A DNA stretch of 64,000 nt from Calamus simplicifolius (GCA_900491605.1 UESW01004818.1:488216-552215); one strand, 5' to 3'. Counted from the first letter of the stretch, positions 11,218 through 23,687 are shown. The notes: generated by a model not told the origin, from the sequence alone. Translations and numbers: made by a program.

Positions 11218-12107
11218 TGTTGCCCAGATCTAGCAACCCAAGAGGGGGGATTAATTAGGTTTCTTAAAATTTAATTGACTATCAAGTATGTGCACTTATA
11301 TTTCTTTTGCAAATAAATAATGTGGAGTGAAGTGAATCTGATATACAAACAATCACAGAAAAATATCATAATCAAACACACAATATTTATAGTGGTTCGG
11401 TACCAACCCTGCATCTACATCCACTCCCCAAGAATATATCGGGCATTTCTACTAATCATCACTAGCCTACCTAGCTAGCACATTTATTTTTGAGCACAAG
11501 CAAGCCTTACAAATACAATACCGGATAGACCTCTATCCAATCACATTTCATAACTATAAAACAAATCAAAGCACAAGTAATATAATGTTTTTAATACAAG
11601 ATGCTCCTAATAAATGAGCAGATTAAACAATAAGAATACTTATCAACTTGAAGAGCTTAACCCTTTAATGGCGCCTTCAAGGAAGCTTTGAATGCTCTTT
11701 AAAATGGGGTAGATAGAGCTTTAATCACCACTTCAATAATCAGCAATCAATGAACTCCGATGGCTTGAAAATAATCAAAACAATACTCCAATACTTCTCT
11801 AACAAATCTCTCTTTCAAATGATTTTTCTTTCAATATTTTTCACTAATAATATTTTAAATTTTCTTTGTCGAAACCACTTCCTTCTTGAACCACTGTTTA
11901 ACTCCACTATTTATAATAAGACACAAAGATATAGCCGTTGTATACCATTGTGAGATAGAGAAGGGAGTGAGAGAGAGAGAGCACACAGCATAATCTGCTC
12001 CGGCAAAATAGAAAACAATGGAAATGAAATTCAGAATAGTAGGAGCCATGAAAATGTTCGAATTCCAACCGGAAAGGCATCCCAAAATCCTCAAATTAGC
12101 AAGCCAG
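11218..12107 (-). repeat. Copia 5' LTR, promoter-proximal part
   Basis: On the + strand it begins TGTTGCCCAGATC next to the primer site. A minus-strand TATA box (TATAAATA) lies at 11908-11915, which places the transcription start about 0.65 kb from the LTR edge. A GA-rich run is at 11969-11982. The LTR is split at 12107 by a later insertion and seems to resume at 14057 with the 71-bp array. Confidence 0.72.
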
Positions 12108-14056
12108 TGTTGGGAATTATGTATACAAGATATGAATCAAATTCATATAAACTTTGCGAAAGATATAATATAAAATTATCAGATGCCTAGGATCCTTATG
12201 AACAAATTCATTAAATCTCAAATAAAATCTAATTTTATTCATACCTGAGTCCTTTATCGATGTAGATGAGGATGAAGCCGGTTAATCCCTGCCACTAGCC
12301 ATCTACATGTCCGGCCTTTAACGGTGATCCATGCAGAGGTGATCCACGCAGAGAAGAAGGGATGAAGACCTCCAAGGTATGAAGATAACACCACGGGAGA
12401 GAGAGGGGTACTAGCGCCTCTTGAATCTCCTTACAGAAGATATCTTTGAAGAAAAGTCTAATCTTTTCTTCTCATCTTGGTAGGAAGGAACTATATTTAT
12501 AGGTTGAAAAGGAGACATTCCAAAGAGGAAGAGACCTCTCTTCATAGTAAGAAACTCCTATCATTATGGTAAGAAACTCCCATCTTCATGGTAAGAAACT
12601 CCCATCTTCATTTCATCTTCATGGTAAGATTAATCCAAGTGTCACAATCTCAGCCTTTAAAATTAGGAGTTGGTTGTCCCATAACTACATGTCCTAATTT
12701 GTACGTGTTCATCATCGAACTATAGATTCATCATGCCTCATCCCATGGGCATGATTCCATCTTCACATGGCTGAGATTGGACATCCATACCTGAATAATC
12801 AGAGCCATCCATCACATGGATCAAGTCATATATCGGTATCCAATTATTTGTTCATCATATGTACAAATAATTTCTCCTTAACATTCTTCTACTATAATGG
12901 ATCATATCCATTATAATTATATCTTCTTTAAATTGGGTCTCACCCAATTATTTAATTGATCATCTTATCTGAATTAAATCTAATTTAATTCTTATTTTAA
13001 TTCATCCAATATTCTTCTTAATGCATGTGACCCATTAGGCCCTTTAACATGTTGGCAATAATCATGTCCTAATCATAGACCCTAGGAATGATTGGACAAC
13101 TCTTTGTCCAATTCAACAACATGATTATAGATCATGAGAGGCCTCTAGGAAAGCATCATGACCACCCAACTGCTAAAGGTTTTATTGACGTGACCATCAA
13201 TACTGTCCATGAATGGTTACCGTATGATCAAATCCTTTCGTCATATATCCTAGATCAATCAGTGGTATGGAATGTGTCAACCCTGTAATTGATCTTTGTT
13301 TACTTGATCTCAGAAAAATTGACTATATGAATTAGAACTTCGAAACCATTTCGAATTCCAACTCAACCTTGCAAGGATTTATCAATCAATTTAATCCATC
13401 AAGTGGCCATGGGATATAACCCTTTCTATCAAGGGAGACGAATCCTTTCTTGATCAAACACCATCTTCATGTGCTTCATGTCATACCCAATCGACACCAT
13501 ATTTGCCACCCGTGGCTAGAGCGACGTTTGGATGTCATCAAAGCATGACATTCCACACATGAGATGCAATGAAGATCTCAAGTCAGAAGATCACTCACAC
13601 CACCGTCATTAGAGATCAACCATCGACACTATATAGAATATCCATATGGGATCTCTGTACAGGTCATCCAATGCATCGTTACAATAACAAGCATCCACAC
13701 ACCTATCCAAGTATCTTCATACTTCAGCTTGTGAAATCAGCTGCTCACCTAAGGGTGAGGATATGCAATGTGTGCTAGTCTCACGGCATTCGATGGTGTC
13801 CAGTCCCATCTACACATCGACTAGGGAAGTTTAAAGAATCGAACCATAACGTGCAATATGGATCTCACAATTTGTAATCTCTATTATAAATTCTATATGC
13901 ATGGTTCACATTCTTTTGGACTTTATCTCACAGACATATATACATCAAATATATTGTAAAAGATATCTGGATAGATAAAGAAACCATTTTATTTGATTTG
14001 TATTCATAGAATGTATACATCTTTCAATCCAATTGGATCTAGGGCATACACTAACG
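12108..14056 (-). mobile_element. Solo LTR of an Angela/Tork-like copia element
   Basis: A 1949-bp block is bounded by GCCAG at 12103-12107 and 14057-14061. Minus-strand ends are CGTTAGTGTATGCCCTAG and TAATTCCCAACA. The first would be TGTTAG with one T-to-C change, and the TATGCCCTAG phrase is shared with the starts of Angela-type LTRs known from cereals. A minus-strand TATA box (TATAAATA) is at 12494-12501. There is no coding region, primer site or second copy in the window, which is what unequal recombination between two LTRs leaves. Confidence 0.75.
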
Positions 14057-14059
14057 GCC

Positions 14060-14640
14060 AGGATAAAAGTAGCATGCCAGAAATCAAAACCGGCAGCCCA
14101 ACTTTTTTTGTAAGAAAATATTGCAGCCGTTAGCAACAAGAAACAAGTATGCCAATATAAAAAAGTTGGCATTCCAACATGAAGCAATATGGAACTAGCC
14201 GAAGGAACAAAAGAATTAGCATGCCAATTCCAAAGCCTGGCATGCCAAAATGAAGTGCCAGGGAGCCGGCAGAGGCCTTAAAAATTAGTATGCCAACTCC
14301 AAAGACTAGCATGCCAAAATGAAGTGCCAGGGAGCCAGTAGAAGGTGCTAAATAATGAGCATGCCAACTCCAAAGACTAGCATGCCAGGAATAAAGTGCA
14401 GGGAGCCGGCAGAAGGTGTTAAATAATTAGCATGCCAACTCTAGAGACTAGCATTCCAACTTTTGAAGCAACAGGGAATCAGTCGAAGCATAAAGAAAAT
14501 TAGCATGCCAAGGTATAAAACTGACATTCCAATTTTTTAAGTAACAAGGGCAAACTGAGAGAAACATAGAATTAGCATGCCAAGTTCTAGAACCGGCATA
14601 CCAATTTCTGAAGTAACAGGACATTTCCAAAATCCAAACA
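14060..14640 (-). repeat. About 71-bp tandem array (8 copies)
   Basis: Units of 69-75 bp each carry two ATGCCA phrases around AACTCCAAAGACTAGC, followed by AGTGCCAGGGAGCCGGCAGA. Anchor ATGCC positions are 14074, 14149, 14221, 14290, 14361, 14432, 14505 and 14577. A degenerate copy (ATTAGCAAGCCAG) lies left of the solo LTR at 12095-12107, so the solo LTR landed in this array. By position the array is U3 of the Sirevirus-like LTR. Confidence 0.85.
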
Positions 14641-14700
14641 CAAGGAACCAGCCGAATGAAGTAACACCATAACTTGCTAATATATTAAGTGCCAGAGAGC

Positions 14701-15479
14701 CAGTCGTTAGATAATAAATACATGCAAGCTAAGTAAGCCAGTAACCGAAGGCAATAGAATCTGATATTCCAAATCAAAAGATTGGGAACCCAATAGGCAT
14801 CTAATCAGAAGGAAGATCGAATATAGGCAGCTCAAGGATAGAATCAATCATTGATTCAAGATGTAGAATTATAAATAGGAACTTGTAAGAATAACTGAAT
14901 CCAGTTCAAGATAATGCAAATATAATTAAACTTAAAAGTTATTTTGTATAATGGACTGCAGAACATAAAATGTATAAAAATCGTCCAGTGAGTTTAATAT
15001 TAAAGATCATTTAGGAGTAATATATTGATAGCAAGCATATTTATACAATACTGCATTACCTTACATTATGAATTACAATGTACCTTGGGCTAAAGGAAGT
15101 GTATTGTTTTATGATGAATAACTTGAAATTGATTGAACTTGATAAATACAATTAGCATAATACTTAATTATTTTGTAATTCATCAAAATCAATATGAGGT
15201 CAACAATTAATAAGTGAGTCGAGTTCAATTGACCCATTTTGACCATGAAAGTGATCAAATATGGTGGAACATTATGATTTATTAACATAATTTGTCATCC
15301 CTAACCTTATGAAAAATATTAGGAAACTCACTTATTATTGGAATGCTATGAAACTGCTACCTCTTTTGTTAAGTACCTATTACCATCACTAAGAACCCTT
15401 CACATCCCTAGAAACTTCCAAGTGCTCATAGTTGAAATCAAACCTAGAGATTTTCAGGGTCTATCCCTAAAGAAAATGA
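14701..15479. other. AT-rich spacer, no gene
   Basis: I see no ORF with a recognisable domain, RNA gene or repeat array here. Confidence 0.45.
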
Positions 15480-15660
15480 ACTTTGATTAGCTAAGAATCT
15501 AAAATCTTATTTCCTTTTTTAAGCAATCAATACTAACACAATTTGCATCCAACCTATCCATACCTAGAGTAACATCAAAATCAACCGTTTCCATAGCTAG
15601 TAGATTAAGAATCAATTTTAAATTTGCAACACCAAATAATGCCAATTTTGCTAATAGAGT
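15480..15660 (-). pseudogene. Ty3/gypsy retropepsin fragment
   Basis: The minus strand reads ETVDFDVTLGMDRLDANCVS followed by IDCLKKEI, matching the FDVILGMDWL...IDC signature of gypsy (Del/Tekay-like) proteases. The frame breaks shortly after. No other part of the element was recognised nearby. Confidence 0.7.
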
Positions 15661-16719
15661 TTGCTAAAAAGATATTTCCACTTTTGAAGCCATATGCACT
15701 CACAATCATGGAATATTCAATTAAGGCAACGTTTTAAATTTTCATATATGTTAAATTATGCCTTCGATCAAAGACTCGTCTATCCATACTTGCTAAAAGT
15801 CTACTATCCGATCTAGCCTCCTGATGTGCCATATGCCCTTAGGGTCTCGCTTTAAGGGTACATGGTAGTGTCATGGGATTGAACAGATGGTGGTTTTAAA
15901 GTGTAATAATATTAAATAATTTTATTATTCTTTCTCATTTAATATCTTTTACATTACTGACAATAACAAAATATTGATGATATTTTTATTTTATTTTACA
16001 TTAATCTTGTATCAATTACAATTAAAACTTGCATATGTAACGTTTCACCTACAAACACAACCAAATAATTAATAAAAAAATTACATTTTTAAAATTAAAA
16101 TAAAAACAATATTTTTGGAACTTTTCATTCCAATTTTTTTTTAAACTCATGTCAAATGTAGAATGAAATATCAAACCATCTAAATGCAATAAGCATGACC
16201 GAAAATGGCACAATCGTGTCATGCCCAACTAGGATCACGTAACGTGTGGAACTTGGGCCTACTTTTTCTTAGAAGCAAGGAAAAAGTGTTACTCTACCAT
16301 ATGCGATGTAACATAAATTACATAATGTATTATAATGGGTATATATAGCACGTGTGCATATACATGTTAAAGATTGAAAAAAATATTTTTATTATTGAAC
16401 ATGCACATACATGTATACCATGCATTAATCATCATGCAGCTGAAAGCGATAATTGGCCCCCTGCTTTCCACCGATTCGTCGTACTTTAGATTTGGACTGC
16501 GAGGTCCGCACCAACCGGTCCCGGCGCAAGGCAACCAATGATCCAAATCAATAGTCTGCCAGCCTTGCTCCAGGAATGGATGCTTTGAGGGAAAAACTAA
16601 CCGGCCGACAGAACTCATATTACAGCAAAACAAATTATAATAAGTATAGGACCAGGTCAACTCCTCATCCAACCCGGGCCAACTTGATGAGATATTGTTG
16701 CCGTCAGATCACTTTTAAT
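15661..16719. other. AT-rich spacer, no gene
   Basis: A/T-rich sequence with small poly(A/T) runs. The short ORFs at 16367-16672 (-) and 16576-16839 (+) overlap each other and resemble nothing I know. Confidence 0.45.
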
Positions 16720-17500
16720 GAGCGTCAAGTAGATAAAAATCTTCGTGGCCTTTTGGGGAACGGCGAGACCTCTTCCTTCGCTCAGGAACCTGCAAGAAAA
16801 GTTTCGACTGGTGACTTTGGCGGGACCCTCGACGCCTAAGTTAGTGATTTGGAGAACATGGATGGTTATTTTCGAATGATTGGATAGAGCTTGACCCCCT
16901 ACCTTAAGGGCCGGGGGCCTTTTATACTTGTTCGAGGATCCCTTTTACCATTCGTTCGTCATGGTCAAGTCCATTTCAAACGGTTGTTAATTTCTGATCT
17001 TCAACGTGCCGCAAAGGACGGGTAATGGGACTGAACGTGAGGTCATATCCGTCGTTAGCAGCGCCAGGGGAAAGCACGTTCATTGCGCACACGTTCGTGG
17101 TAACGTGATCCGCCATTCTCGAGGAAAGTGGCCCACGTAGCTTGGACGTGGAAGACCGTCGCCGAAGGCCGCGCCGAGGCGACACCGAGGTCGTTGCCGA
17201 GATCGACGCCGAGGCCGACACCGAAGCCGACGCCGACACCGACACCGAGACCAAGGCCACCTTAAGGTCGTTGCCGAGACCGACGCCGACACCGACATCG
17301 AGACCAAGGCTGACCTCGAAGTCGACACTAGAGCCGAGATGGGCCGCGGCCGATGCGGAGGTCGAGACGGGCTGAGTCCGTCGCCGAGACTAAGGTGGGT
17401 CGTAGCCAACGCGGAGGTCGAGATGGGCCGTGACTGATACCGAAACCGGCACCGAGGCCTAGACAGGCCGCAACCGATACAGAAGTCAAGGTGGGCCATG
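16720..17500 (-). repeat. Relic Tat-type LTR
   Basis: The stretch 16770-16855 resembles, base by base with gaps, the U5 end of the LTR at 48552: both have CCTGCAAGA, GGGACCCTC and AAGTTAGTG in the same order. Further on, CTTTTATAC followed by TTGTTCGAGG (16919-16935) parallels CTTTTATACCTGTCCGA, the minus-strand TATA region of that LTR. A GC-rich repeat block (17140-17480) then occupies the U3 position. No ends or target duplication were found, so it is old and partial. Confidence 0.55.
17140..17480. repeat. Imperfect GCCGAC/ACCGAG short tandem repeat
   Basis: Hexamer-based repeats such as GCCGACACCGAGACCAAGGC recur with many substitutions. All frames look like low-complexity Ser/Arg or Asp/Glu/Ala runs, so the ORFs here (16976-17260, 17080-17511, 17142-17375) are repeat by-products. 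Confidence 0.8.
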
Positions 17501-19469
17501 ATTAGTCCCAATCATTAAGAAATTGGTTCGCGGGCTCTTTGACCCAAACCGCCATATCATATATCATCCTATTTTAAGACCCATGAATCATCTTAGGATA
17601 TAAAATTGAATTAAATGAACGATATCTTGCTGCAGGACCTGAAAACTGTTTTCAGTTTTTGTGTGCGCTTTATGTCAAACTATTTGGTGCGCTTGCATGA
17701 CAGCTAGATTGGAGTGGGAAAGCAGTGCTTATCTTCACATAATCCTCTCATGACTCTTGTAAACTAGTTGCGCCTACGACTTCGCTTCTAAGATCTGGTC
17801 ATCATTTTGTCATTTATTTTGTTAAATAAGAGTTGCCAAAACTGTGGGTGTATCCAACGAATATCAATAATGATACGGAAAAAATAAAGCTGAATTGAAA
17901 AGTCCTAGTGATGGAGCACTCGTGACAAAGCTAATTACGAAATTATCTTAAAAAATTTTAGTAGTTGTTGCTGAACGTCAGAGAAAGATAAATATATAAA
18001 ATTCAGTACCTGTGAGAAGCCTAATGACAGTTTCAGCACGAGGGTGGAAAATTTGCCTGCCACAAATAAAGTCATGGTATAATTAGAAGGATTTCTGAGC
18101 CCTAAGTTTGTAGTTTCTCTAGCAGAAGTCTGGATTAAGATAGTGACAATGTTTGGAAACTATTTGGGTAGAAGAGGTATTTGCCATCAAAAAACAAGTG
18201 TAGGTAGATGAGAAAGCAAATAAAGGAGAAGTGGGCGAGAATAAAGAAAATGAGGATAATATTAATATCGAGATATTAATGGTTCAATTGTGTTTGGTGG
18301 TTTAAAAGAAAAGAAAATGGGTTTTAAAAAAAAAACTGTTTGCTTGCGTGTTAAGTACTCCGAAGCTCGGACCAATGAAAGACAATGAGATATCAAAAAT
18401 AAAGCTCTCATACCTTTAAAAAAATCAAAATTTATTTATATTTTTGAAGCAATCATAATAATTTGATTTGTATGGCTATATTATTTTAAACTAAAATAAA
18501 TTTTTTGTTATTATAATTTAGTTTTTATATTTTAAAATGATGTCCACGATATAGAATCAATTAAAATTGATAGAAAATAACATGTTATTCTAATGCAAAC
18601 ATATGAATTAATTAGTAAGATGAATTATCAATTATTTTATTAATTATAATGAACAATATTCTAAACATAAGAGGGATCAAATTATAACAATCAAAATTTA
18701 AGAACTAAAATAAATTTTGAGTAGAAGTTTGAGGATCAAAAGCATAGTATTTCCATGTCCAGTCAATTATATTTAATATAATATAATCAACACTCAATCA
18801 ATAGGATTCAGTAATAATTTTTAAAATAAATAAAAATAAAAATATTTAATCACTATTTCAATATCCCAATCTATTCACTCTAGTTTTGTTTGATATACTT
18901 GATCTAAGAAAACTTTGCTCTATGATAGATAGATGACAATCAACACTCAATCAATAGGATTTGGTAACAATTTGCAAAAGAAATAAAAATAAAAAATATA
19001 ATAAACATCATTTCAATATTCCAGCCTCTTAGCTCATGATTTGTTTGATTTCAAAATATAATAACAAAATAATAACAAACGGTTTTTTTTTTCCTTCGTC
19101 TTGTTTTATGTGTCTCGAGAAGAACGGATCGATCGTGCATTGTATCCAAGCTTTGCAGCTCTCTCTCTCTCTCCCCTACTCTTTCTCCGTCAAGTCTCCA
19201 TCCAAGCCTCAATGATGGAGGCTAGGAAAAATCAAGAAAGAAGTAGACAAAACAGCATGTCCGGATACAAAGCACGCTTCTAAGCTCCTTCCCACCAAGA
19301 AATCACGAAGTTATCAGTTAACGATGAAGGCTTGAAGATGATCCCAAATGAAAGGATGCTCAAAAGAGAATAAAAGCCCAGGCCTTTGAAACTTAACAGA
19401 TTTTTCATGTTCTTACGCTTTAATTACCAATGGACGTTAACCCAGTAAATGCAAGCAATTAATGCGACT
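17501..19469. other. AT-rich spacer with one imperfect direct repeat
   Basis: No gene was seen. The block starting CACTCAATCAATAGGATT at 18791 recurs at 18944 (offset 153 bp) and similarity runs about 110 bp, so 18783-19052 is a diverged tandem duplication. A CT-rich run is at 19160-19173. Confidence 0.6.
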
Positions 19470-19726
19470 GGCTCTATTTGGATCCAAAGGGATCTTGTAT
19501 GAGAGCCGGCCAAAGGAATCTTACTTGGAGGACCGGGCAAAAATTTAAGGCAGCGGGTTGCTTTCCTTCCGGAAAAGCAAGCCAACCACTAAAGCAATCA
19601 TGCTGTGGCTCCCCTTTGCTGGGGATGGAGGTTTCGATACAGACCATTCCAACCCAAAGAAGCCATAGGAGTGAAACTCCGTTTCATCCAGGCGTGTTTC
19701 CTTGTTAAAGTCCAAACAACCATGCC
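19470..19726. mobile_element. Possible Tourist-like MITE
   Basis: The left end reads GGCTCTATTTGGATCC. The right end, reverse-complemented, reads GGCATGGTTGTTTGGACT, a weak inverted match of the Tourist/PIF type. The length of 257 bp suits a MITE. No matching TAA/TTA duplication was found, so this is tentative. Confidence 0.35.
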
Positions 19727-19767
19727 GCCGTTGTGAATGCTCTAGTGTCCAATTGCCGTGTACTCGT

Positions 19768-20360
19768 CAATTTCGTTTCGTTTCGACCGTTCGATCGAGA
19801 TATTTCGTTTCAGTAGCTTATCCAAAAAGATAAGTACTACATTTCGTTTCGAAAAATTTTGATCGTTTCGGTACGTTTCGACGTATTTCAGTCATTTTCG
19901 GCTATTTTCGACCGTTTCGGTATGTTTCGCCGTTTCGGTAAAATATGTTTTGGAGACCAATTTATGAATTATTAAACCTTTCAGAACCATTTTAATATAT
20001 ATATAATATCAAAAAAAATCTTAGTTACCCGTCCCCATTTTAAAATATATATATAATAACAAAAAAATTCTAGTTATTCTATCACCATGGTCGCATCTTT
20101 TAAAAACTCAAACTCTTTATTTTTATATTATTATTATTTATGAAGAATATTAATTATGAATAAATTTTTCAATATATATATATTTCAAACTCTTAAAAAC
20201 TTAAACTCTTTATTTTTATGTTGTTATTATTATTTATAAAGAATATAAATTATAATAATTTTTTATTATATATATATTCGAAATGAAGCACCGAAACGGT
20301 TCGATACCAAAATATTTCGTTTCATAAGCTAAACCGAAATATAATTCGAAACGAAATTGA
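19768..20360. mobile_element. Small inverted-repeat element rich in TTTCG motifs
   Basis: TCAATTTCGTTTCGTTTCGA at the left is matched by TTCGAAACGAAATTGA at the right. The left arm repeats CGTTTCG and GTTTCGGTA many times. The right arm has the inverse (CGAAACG, ACCGAAACGG). The centre is AT-rich. It looks like a non-autonomous foldback or MITE-like element, but I could not find a target duplication or assign a superfamily. Confidence 0.5.
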
Positions 20361-21116
20361 TAACCTTAGTCCTAACTAGCAGAGCTTCCATGCCTGAAAT
20401 CCTATCATGGTAATTGTCATCCAAATTTTATGAGTCCCCATGCATAGTTGTAGTCTTGGCTTGGGACTGTTATCCTCATGAGACGTTTTTGAAAAAAAAT
20501 GAATAAAGATAATTGAGTGGTCCTAATAAAGAATTTTGCCTCGCGCATGAGTACTCCAAGGAGAACAAAGATTTTTGAAACTCGTTGAAATCTTGATCTA
20601 CTCATATTAAACCTCATCTCTTAATTTTCTTTACAATAGCGCTTTTCATTTTGAACGATCATTGTCATATCTCAAATTTTGTCTTTCCTTTACCTTGAGC
20701 TGCCAAATGCTACCAACCATGCTGCCTCTATCCTCCACTCAAACTAACCAAGATCGTTAGTTATCACCATCAATAATCATCATGAGAAAGCAGTCTACTT
20801 CCCATCCCCTATTTTTCGTTTGTTGGTACATCAGGATGTCAAGGAACATGTTTACTGGTGCATCAAAACATTGCTAAGGAACATGCAATTGCTAGCCCAC
20901 ATATCTTTGGATTTGATTACACTCACTACAATAAATCGGGAGAATGGCAACCCTTTTTTTTTTCCGACGCTTTGGGGTAGCGTCTGAAATCCTCAAAACC
21001 TGCCGAAGCTTTGGAAAAGCATCAAAATTAAGGAATTTAACAATGCTTTAAAGTGTCAGGATCGTTAATTTCTTTTGTTTCAAATACTTCTCTTTTTGAA
21101 TTTTTTTTCTTCTTCT

Positions 21117-21373
21117 TTTATCCGCCCCTTTCGTTGTAGCAACCCCGTTCCTTCGTTATCGAAATTGGATGATTGAAGTAGGATAATCTCCCATAAATTC
21201 AACTCAAAATCGAAAGAAGAATTCGTGAGTTTATCATTCCCACTAATCCATTTTTTCTTAGCATTTCATGTCTATTTATCATTTCTAAATCTAGGGTTTC
21301 AGTTTTTTGTCATCCGCCTCTTTCTTTCATTGCAGCAACCCCATTCCTTCGTCATCGAAATCGAACGATTGAA
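21117..21373. repeat. Duplicated block inside the CACTA-like element
   Basis: The phrase GCAACCCC(G/A)TTCCTTCGT followed by (T/C)ATCGAAAT occurs near 21139 and 21332, within about 65 similar bases each time. It is an old direct duplication with an offset of about 193 bp. Confidence 0.55.
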
Positions 21374-21889
21374 GCAGTTTTATATGTCAGCATTAAGAAT
21401 TCATTGGGGTGGATGGTGATGGGATAAAGCTGAACCTAGAGGAAACATGCCTTCCTCCCTCCCAAGCATGGCAAAGGTTAGGGCTAACTCTCCTTAATAT
21501 AAGAGGTCGCTGGCATGATTATTGACCATCGGCAAAGTGATTGAGGCCTTGCTCAAAGTTTGAATGGAGACAGTCGGCTCGTTGAGGAAGACGCCAAGCC
21601 TTCTTCTTTCGAAACTCATCGTTCAACACCTTGAAATTTGGCTTAAAACATCAAGTAACTCCAAGATTGATACTCCATCTACATCATATTTGATCCACAA
21701 TCTGATTAATTTCTTAGTTTAGATGGTTTCAATGGGATTAACAAAGTTTTAATGGGTCTTGAATATCTCTGTTTCAGCAGGAAAAACAAGGACTTTTTTA
21801 TATAACTTCGCCGGTTTCTTTTCTTCTGCGGCAACATAAACGGCAAGATAATAAGCCTCTTAAATTTCTCCGTCTCTTCTTCTTTGAGT

Positions 21890-21965
21890 CATGAACCTGT
21901 TAGCTAGGATATGAGGTTGGGTTTATTCATGAACCTGTTAGCTAGGATATGAGGTTGGGTTTAGA
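21890..21965. repeat. 38-bp perfect tandem duplication
   Basis: The unit beginning CATGAACCTGTTAGCTAGGA is present twice, at 21890-21927 and 21928-21965, with no difference I can see. It lies inside the CACTA-like element. Confidence 0.9.
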
Positions 21966-22353
21966 TGGGATCATAGAGTAGTAGCTGGTGCTAAATCAAA
22001 CTTTGAACTCTCTGTTTCAGGAAAAGAAAGAGCGTTGGGCTTTTGGGTTTAGTCGGCGACCAATTCCTCACCAGCAATGAAACCAAGTAGGTATTAATCA
22101 TAACAAGGTCACCAGCGGTCGTCGGAATGAGACTGAGAGTCAATAGAAAGAAGAAGCTATGGGATGCTCTATTTTTTGGAAAGAAACCTAGCACCTTGCC
22201 ATGACTATGAGTCAGCAAATTCCACCAAATCCCAGTTTGTGGTGATTGGATCTTGAGGAATTATCAACAGCTCCTTGATCGATCGGAGTTATCCTTGAAT
22301 TCGGCAAGCATATCCCCAAAGAACCATCTTCTTCATCACCTAAACATAGGTTA

Positions 22354-23630
22354 TGATGTGACTAATAAAACGCCATGTGATAAAAACGTTGCTTGGCCCC
22401 TAGACGGCCCCCAGGGCTAATCCTAGACGGCCTCGATGATACCTAGCCCCTAGACGGCCCCAGGGCCAGTCCCAGATGGCCCCAACGATACCTGGTCCCT
22501 AGACGGCCCCAAGACCAGTCCTAGGTGGCCCCGATGGCACTTGGCCCCTAGATGGTCCTAGGACCAGTCCTAGATGGCCCCGACGATAACTGGCCCCTAG
22601 ACGGCCCTAGGGCTAGTCCTAGGCAGCCCCAATGATAATTGGCCCCTAGACGGCCCCAGGGCCAGTCCTAGGCAGCCCTGACGGTACTTGGCCCCTAGAC
22701 GGCCGCAGGGCCAGTCTTAGGCGGCCCCGATGGCACTTGGCCCCTAAATGGCCCCAGGGCCAGTCCTAGGCGGTCCCGATGATACATGACCGCTAGACAG
22801 CCATGGGCCAGTCCTAGGCGGCCTCGATGGCACTTGGCCCCTAGACGGCCCTAGGGCCAATCCTAGGCGGCCCCGATGGCACTTGACCCCTAGACGGCCC
22901 CAGGGCCAGTCCTAGGCGGCCCCAACGATACTTGGCCCCTAGACGGCCCCAGGGCCAGTCTTAGGCGGCTCCGACGATACCTGGCCCCTAGACGGCCCCA
23001 GGGCCAGTCCTAAGTGGCCCCGATGATACTTGGCCCCTAAACAGCCCAAGGGCCAGTCCTAGGCGGCTCCGATGGCACTTGGTCCCTAGACGGCCCCAGG
23101 GCCGATCCTGGGCACAAATCTTCTTCCGGAACCTCATAAGTTTGACAAGATAGGGGACATCATTTCGGGCATTCTTTTCAGAGGATCTCAGCCCAAAAAG
23201 TCACTAACCGCATTTAATGACTCTGACCAAATAAGTATCAAAAGCCGATTATCCCTGGGAAGATATTGATGATGTCGGAATAATAAACATGAGCCCAATC
23301 CGACCAGCCCTGACATTCCATCTGCAAGAGTGCTGACGTGTTATAAGACTCAGACCTCAGTGATGGAAAAGGTGGATAAAAGGAGAGGTAAGGGCAAGCA
23401 ATGAGGGGTCTCTCTAAGCCGAAGCAACCCATTCCACACACACACACTTCTTCTTCTCAACTACAACTGTGTTCCTGGTTGCTAACTTGGGCATCGGAGG
23501 GTCCTACAACTGAAATCTTTAGTTATGGGACTTCTGTAAGGATTCCAGAGGCGAGGGAGTGATCTAAGGATCCCATTGAAGTACCAGTTGATGCTCAATG
23601 ATGCCAGCTCAAGGTGACCAGGCATCAACA
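22354..23630 (+). repeat. 5' LTR of element 2
   Basis: It starts TGATGTGACTAATAAAACG and ends GGCATCAACA, 1277 bp. A 49-bp tandem array fills 22386-23110 (about 15 units of GGCCCCTAGACGGCCCCAGG and following bases). A TATA-like GATAAAAGG lies near 23375. The unique 3' third carries the presumed R and U5. Confidence 0.93.
22386..23110 (+). repeat. 49-bp tandem array in the 5' LTR
   Basis: About 15 copies. The spacing between ACTTGG anchors at 22686 and 22735 is exactly 49. Each unit contains GGCCCCTAGACGGCCCC, AGGGCCAGTCCTAGGCGGCC and a variable CCGATGGC or CCGATGATA tail. Confidence 0.95.
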
Positions 23631-23633
23631 GAT

Positions 23634-23651
23634 TGACGCGCTAGATAGGGG
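23634..23651 (+). promoter_or_regulatory. Primer-binding site of element 2
   Basis: After the LTR and a GAT spacer comes TGACGCGCTAGATAGGGG. It aligns with TGGCGCGCCAGGAAGGGG at the same place in the element at 48552-62222. The differences are mostly C/T or G/A changes. I did not assign the tRNA. Confidence 0.7.
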
Positions 23652-23687
23652 AAAGGCTCGAAGGTCAGCCAGCAGGCACCAACGAAT

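Larger units (their letters stand above)
7930..14700 (-). mobile_element. Ty1/copia element, Sirevirus-like, truncated
   Basis: Read on the minus strand it shows a 5' LTR, a tRNA-Met-type primer site, gag with zinc knuckle, protease, integrase and only the first part of reverse transcriptase, which stops near 7930. The remaining RT, RNase H and 3' LTR are lost. The LTR starts at 11218 (TG on the + strand) next to the primer site. It has a TATA box near 11908 and appears to continue through a 71-bp array, interrupted by another LTR at 12108-14056. The far end of this LTR (about 14.6-14.7 kb) is a guess. The order PR-INT-RT identifies copia. Confidence 0.8.

Noticed and set aside
17080..17511. 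Ser/Arg-rich ORF of 143 codons
   Set aside because: Read from the GCCGAC hexamer repeat, low complexity.
22386..23110. Regularly spaced repeats suggesting a CRISPR-like array
   Set aside because: The units are contiguous with no unique spacers, and lie in an LTR of a plant retrotransposon.
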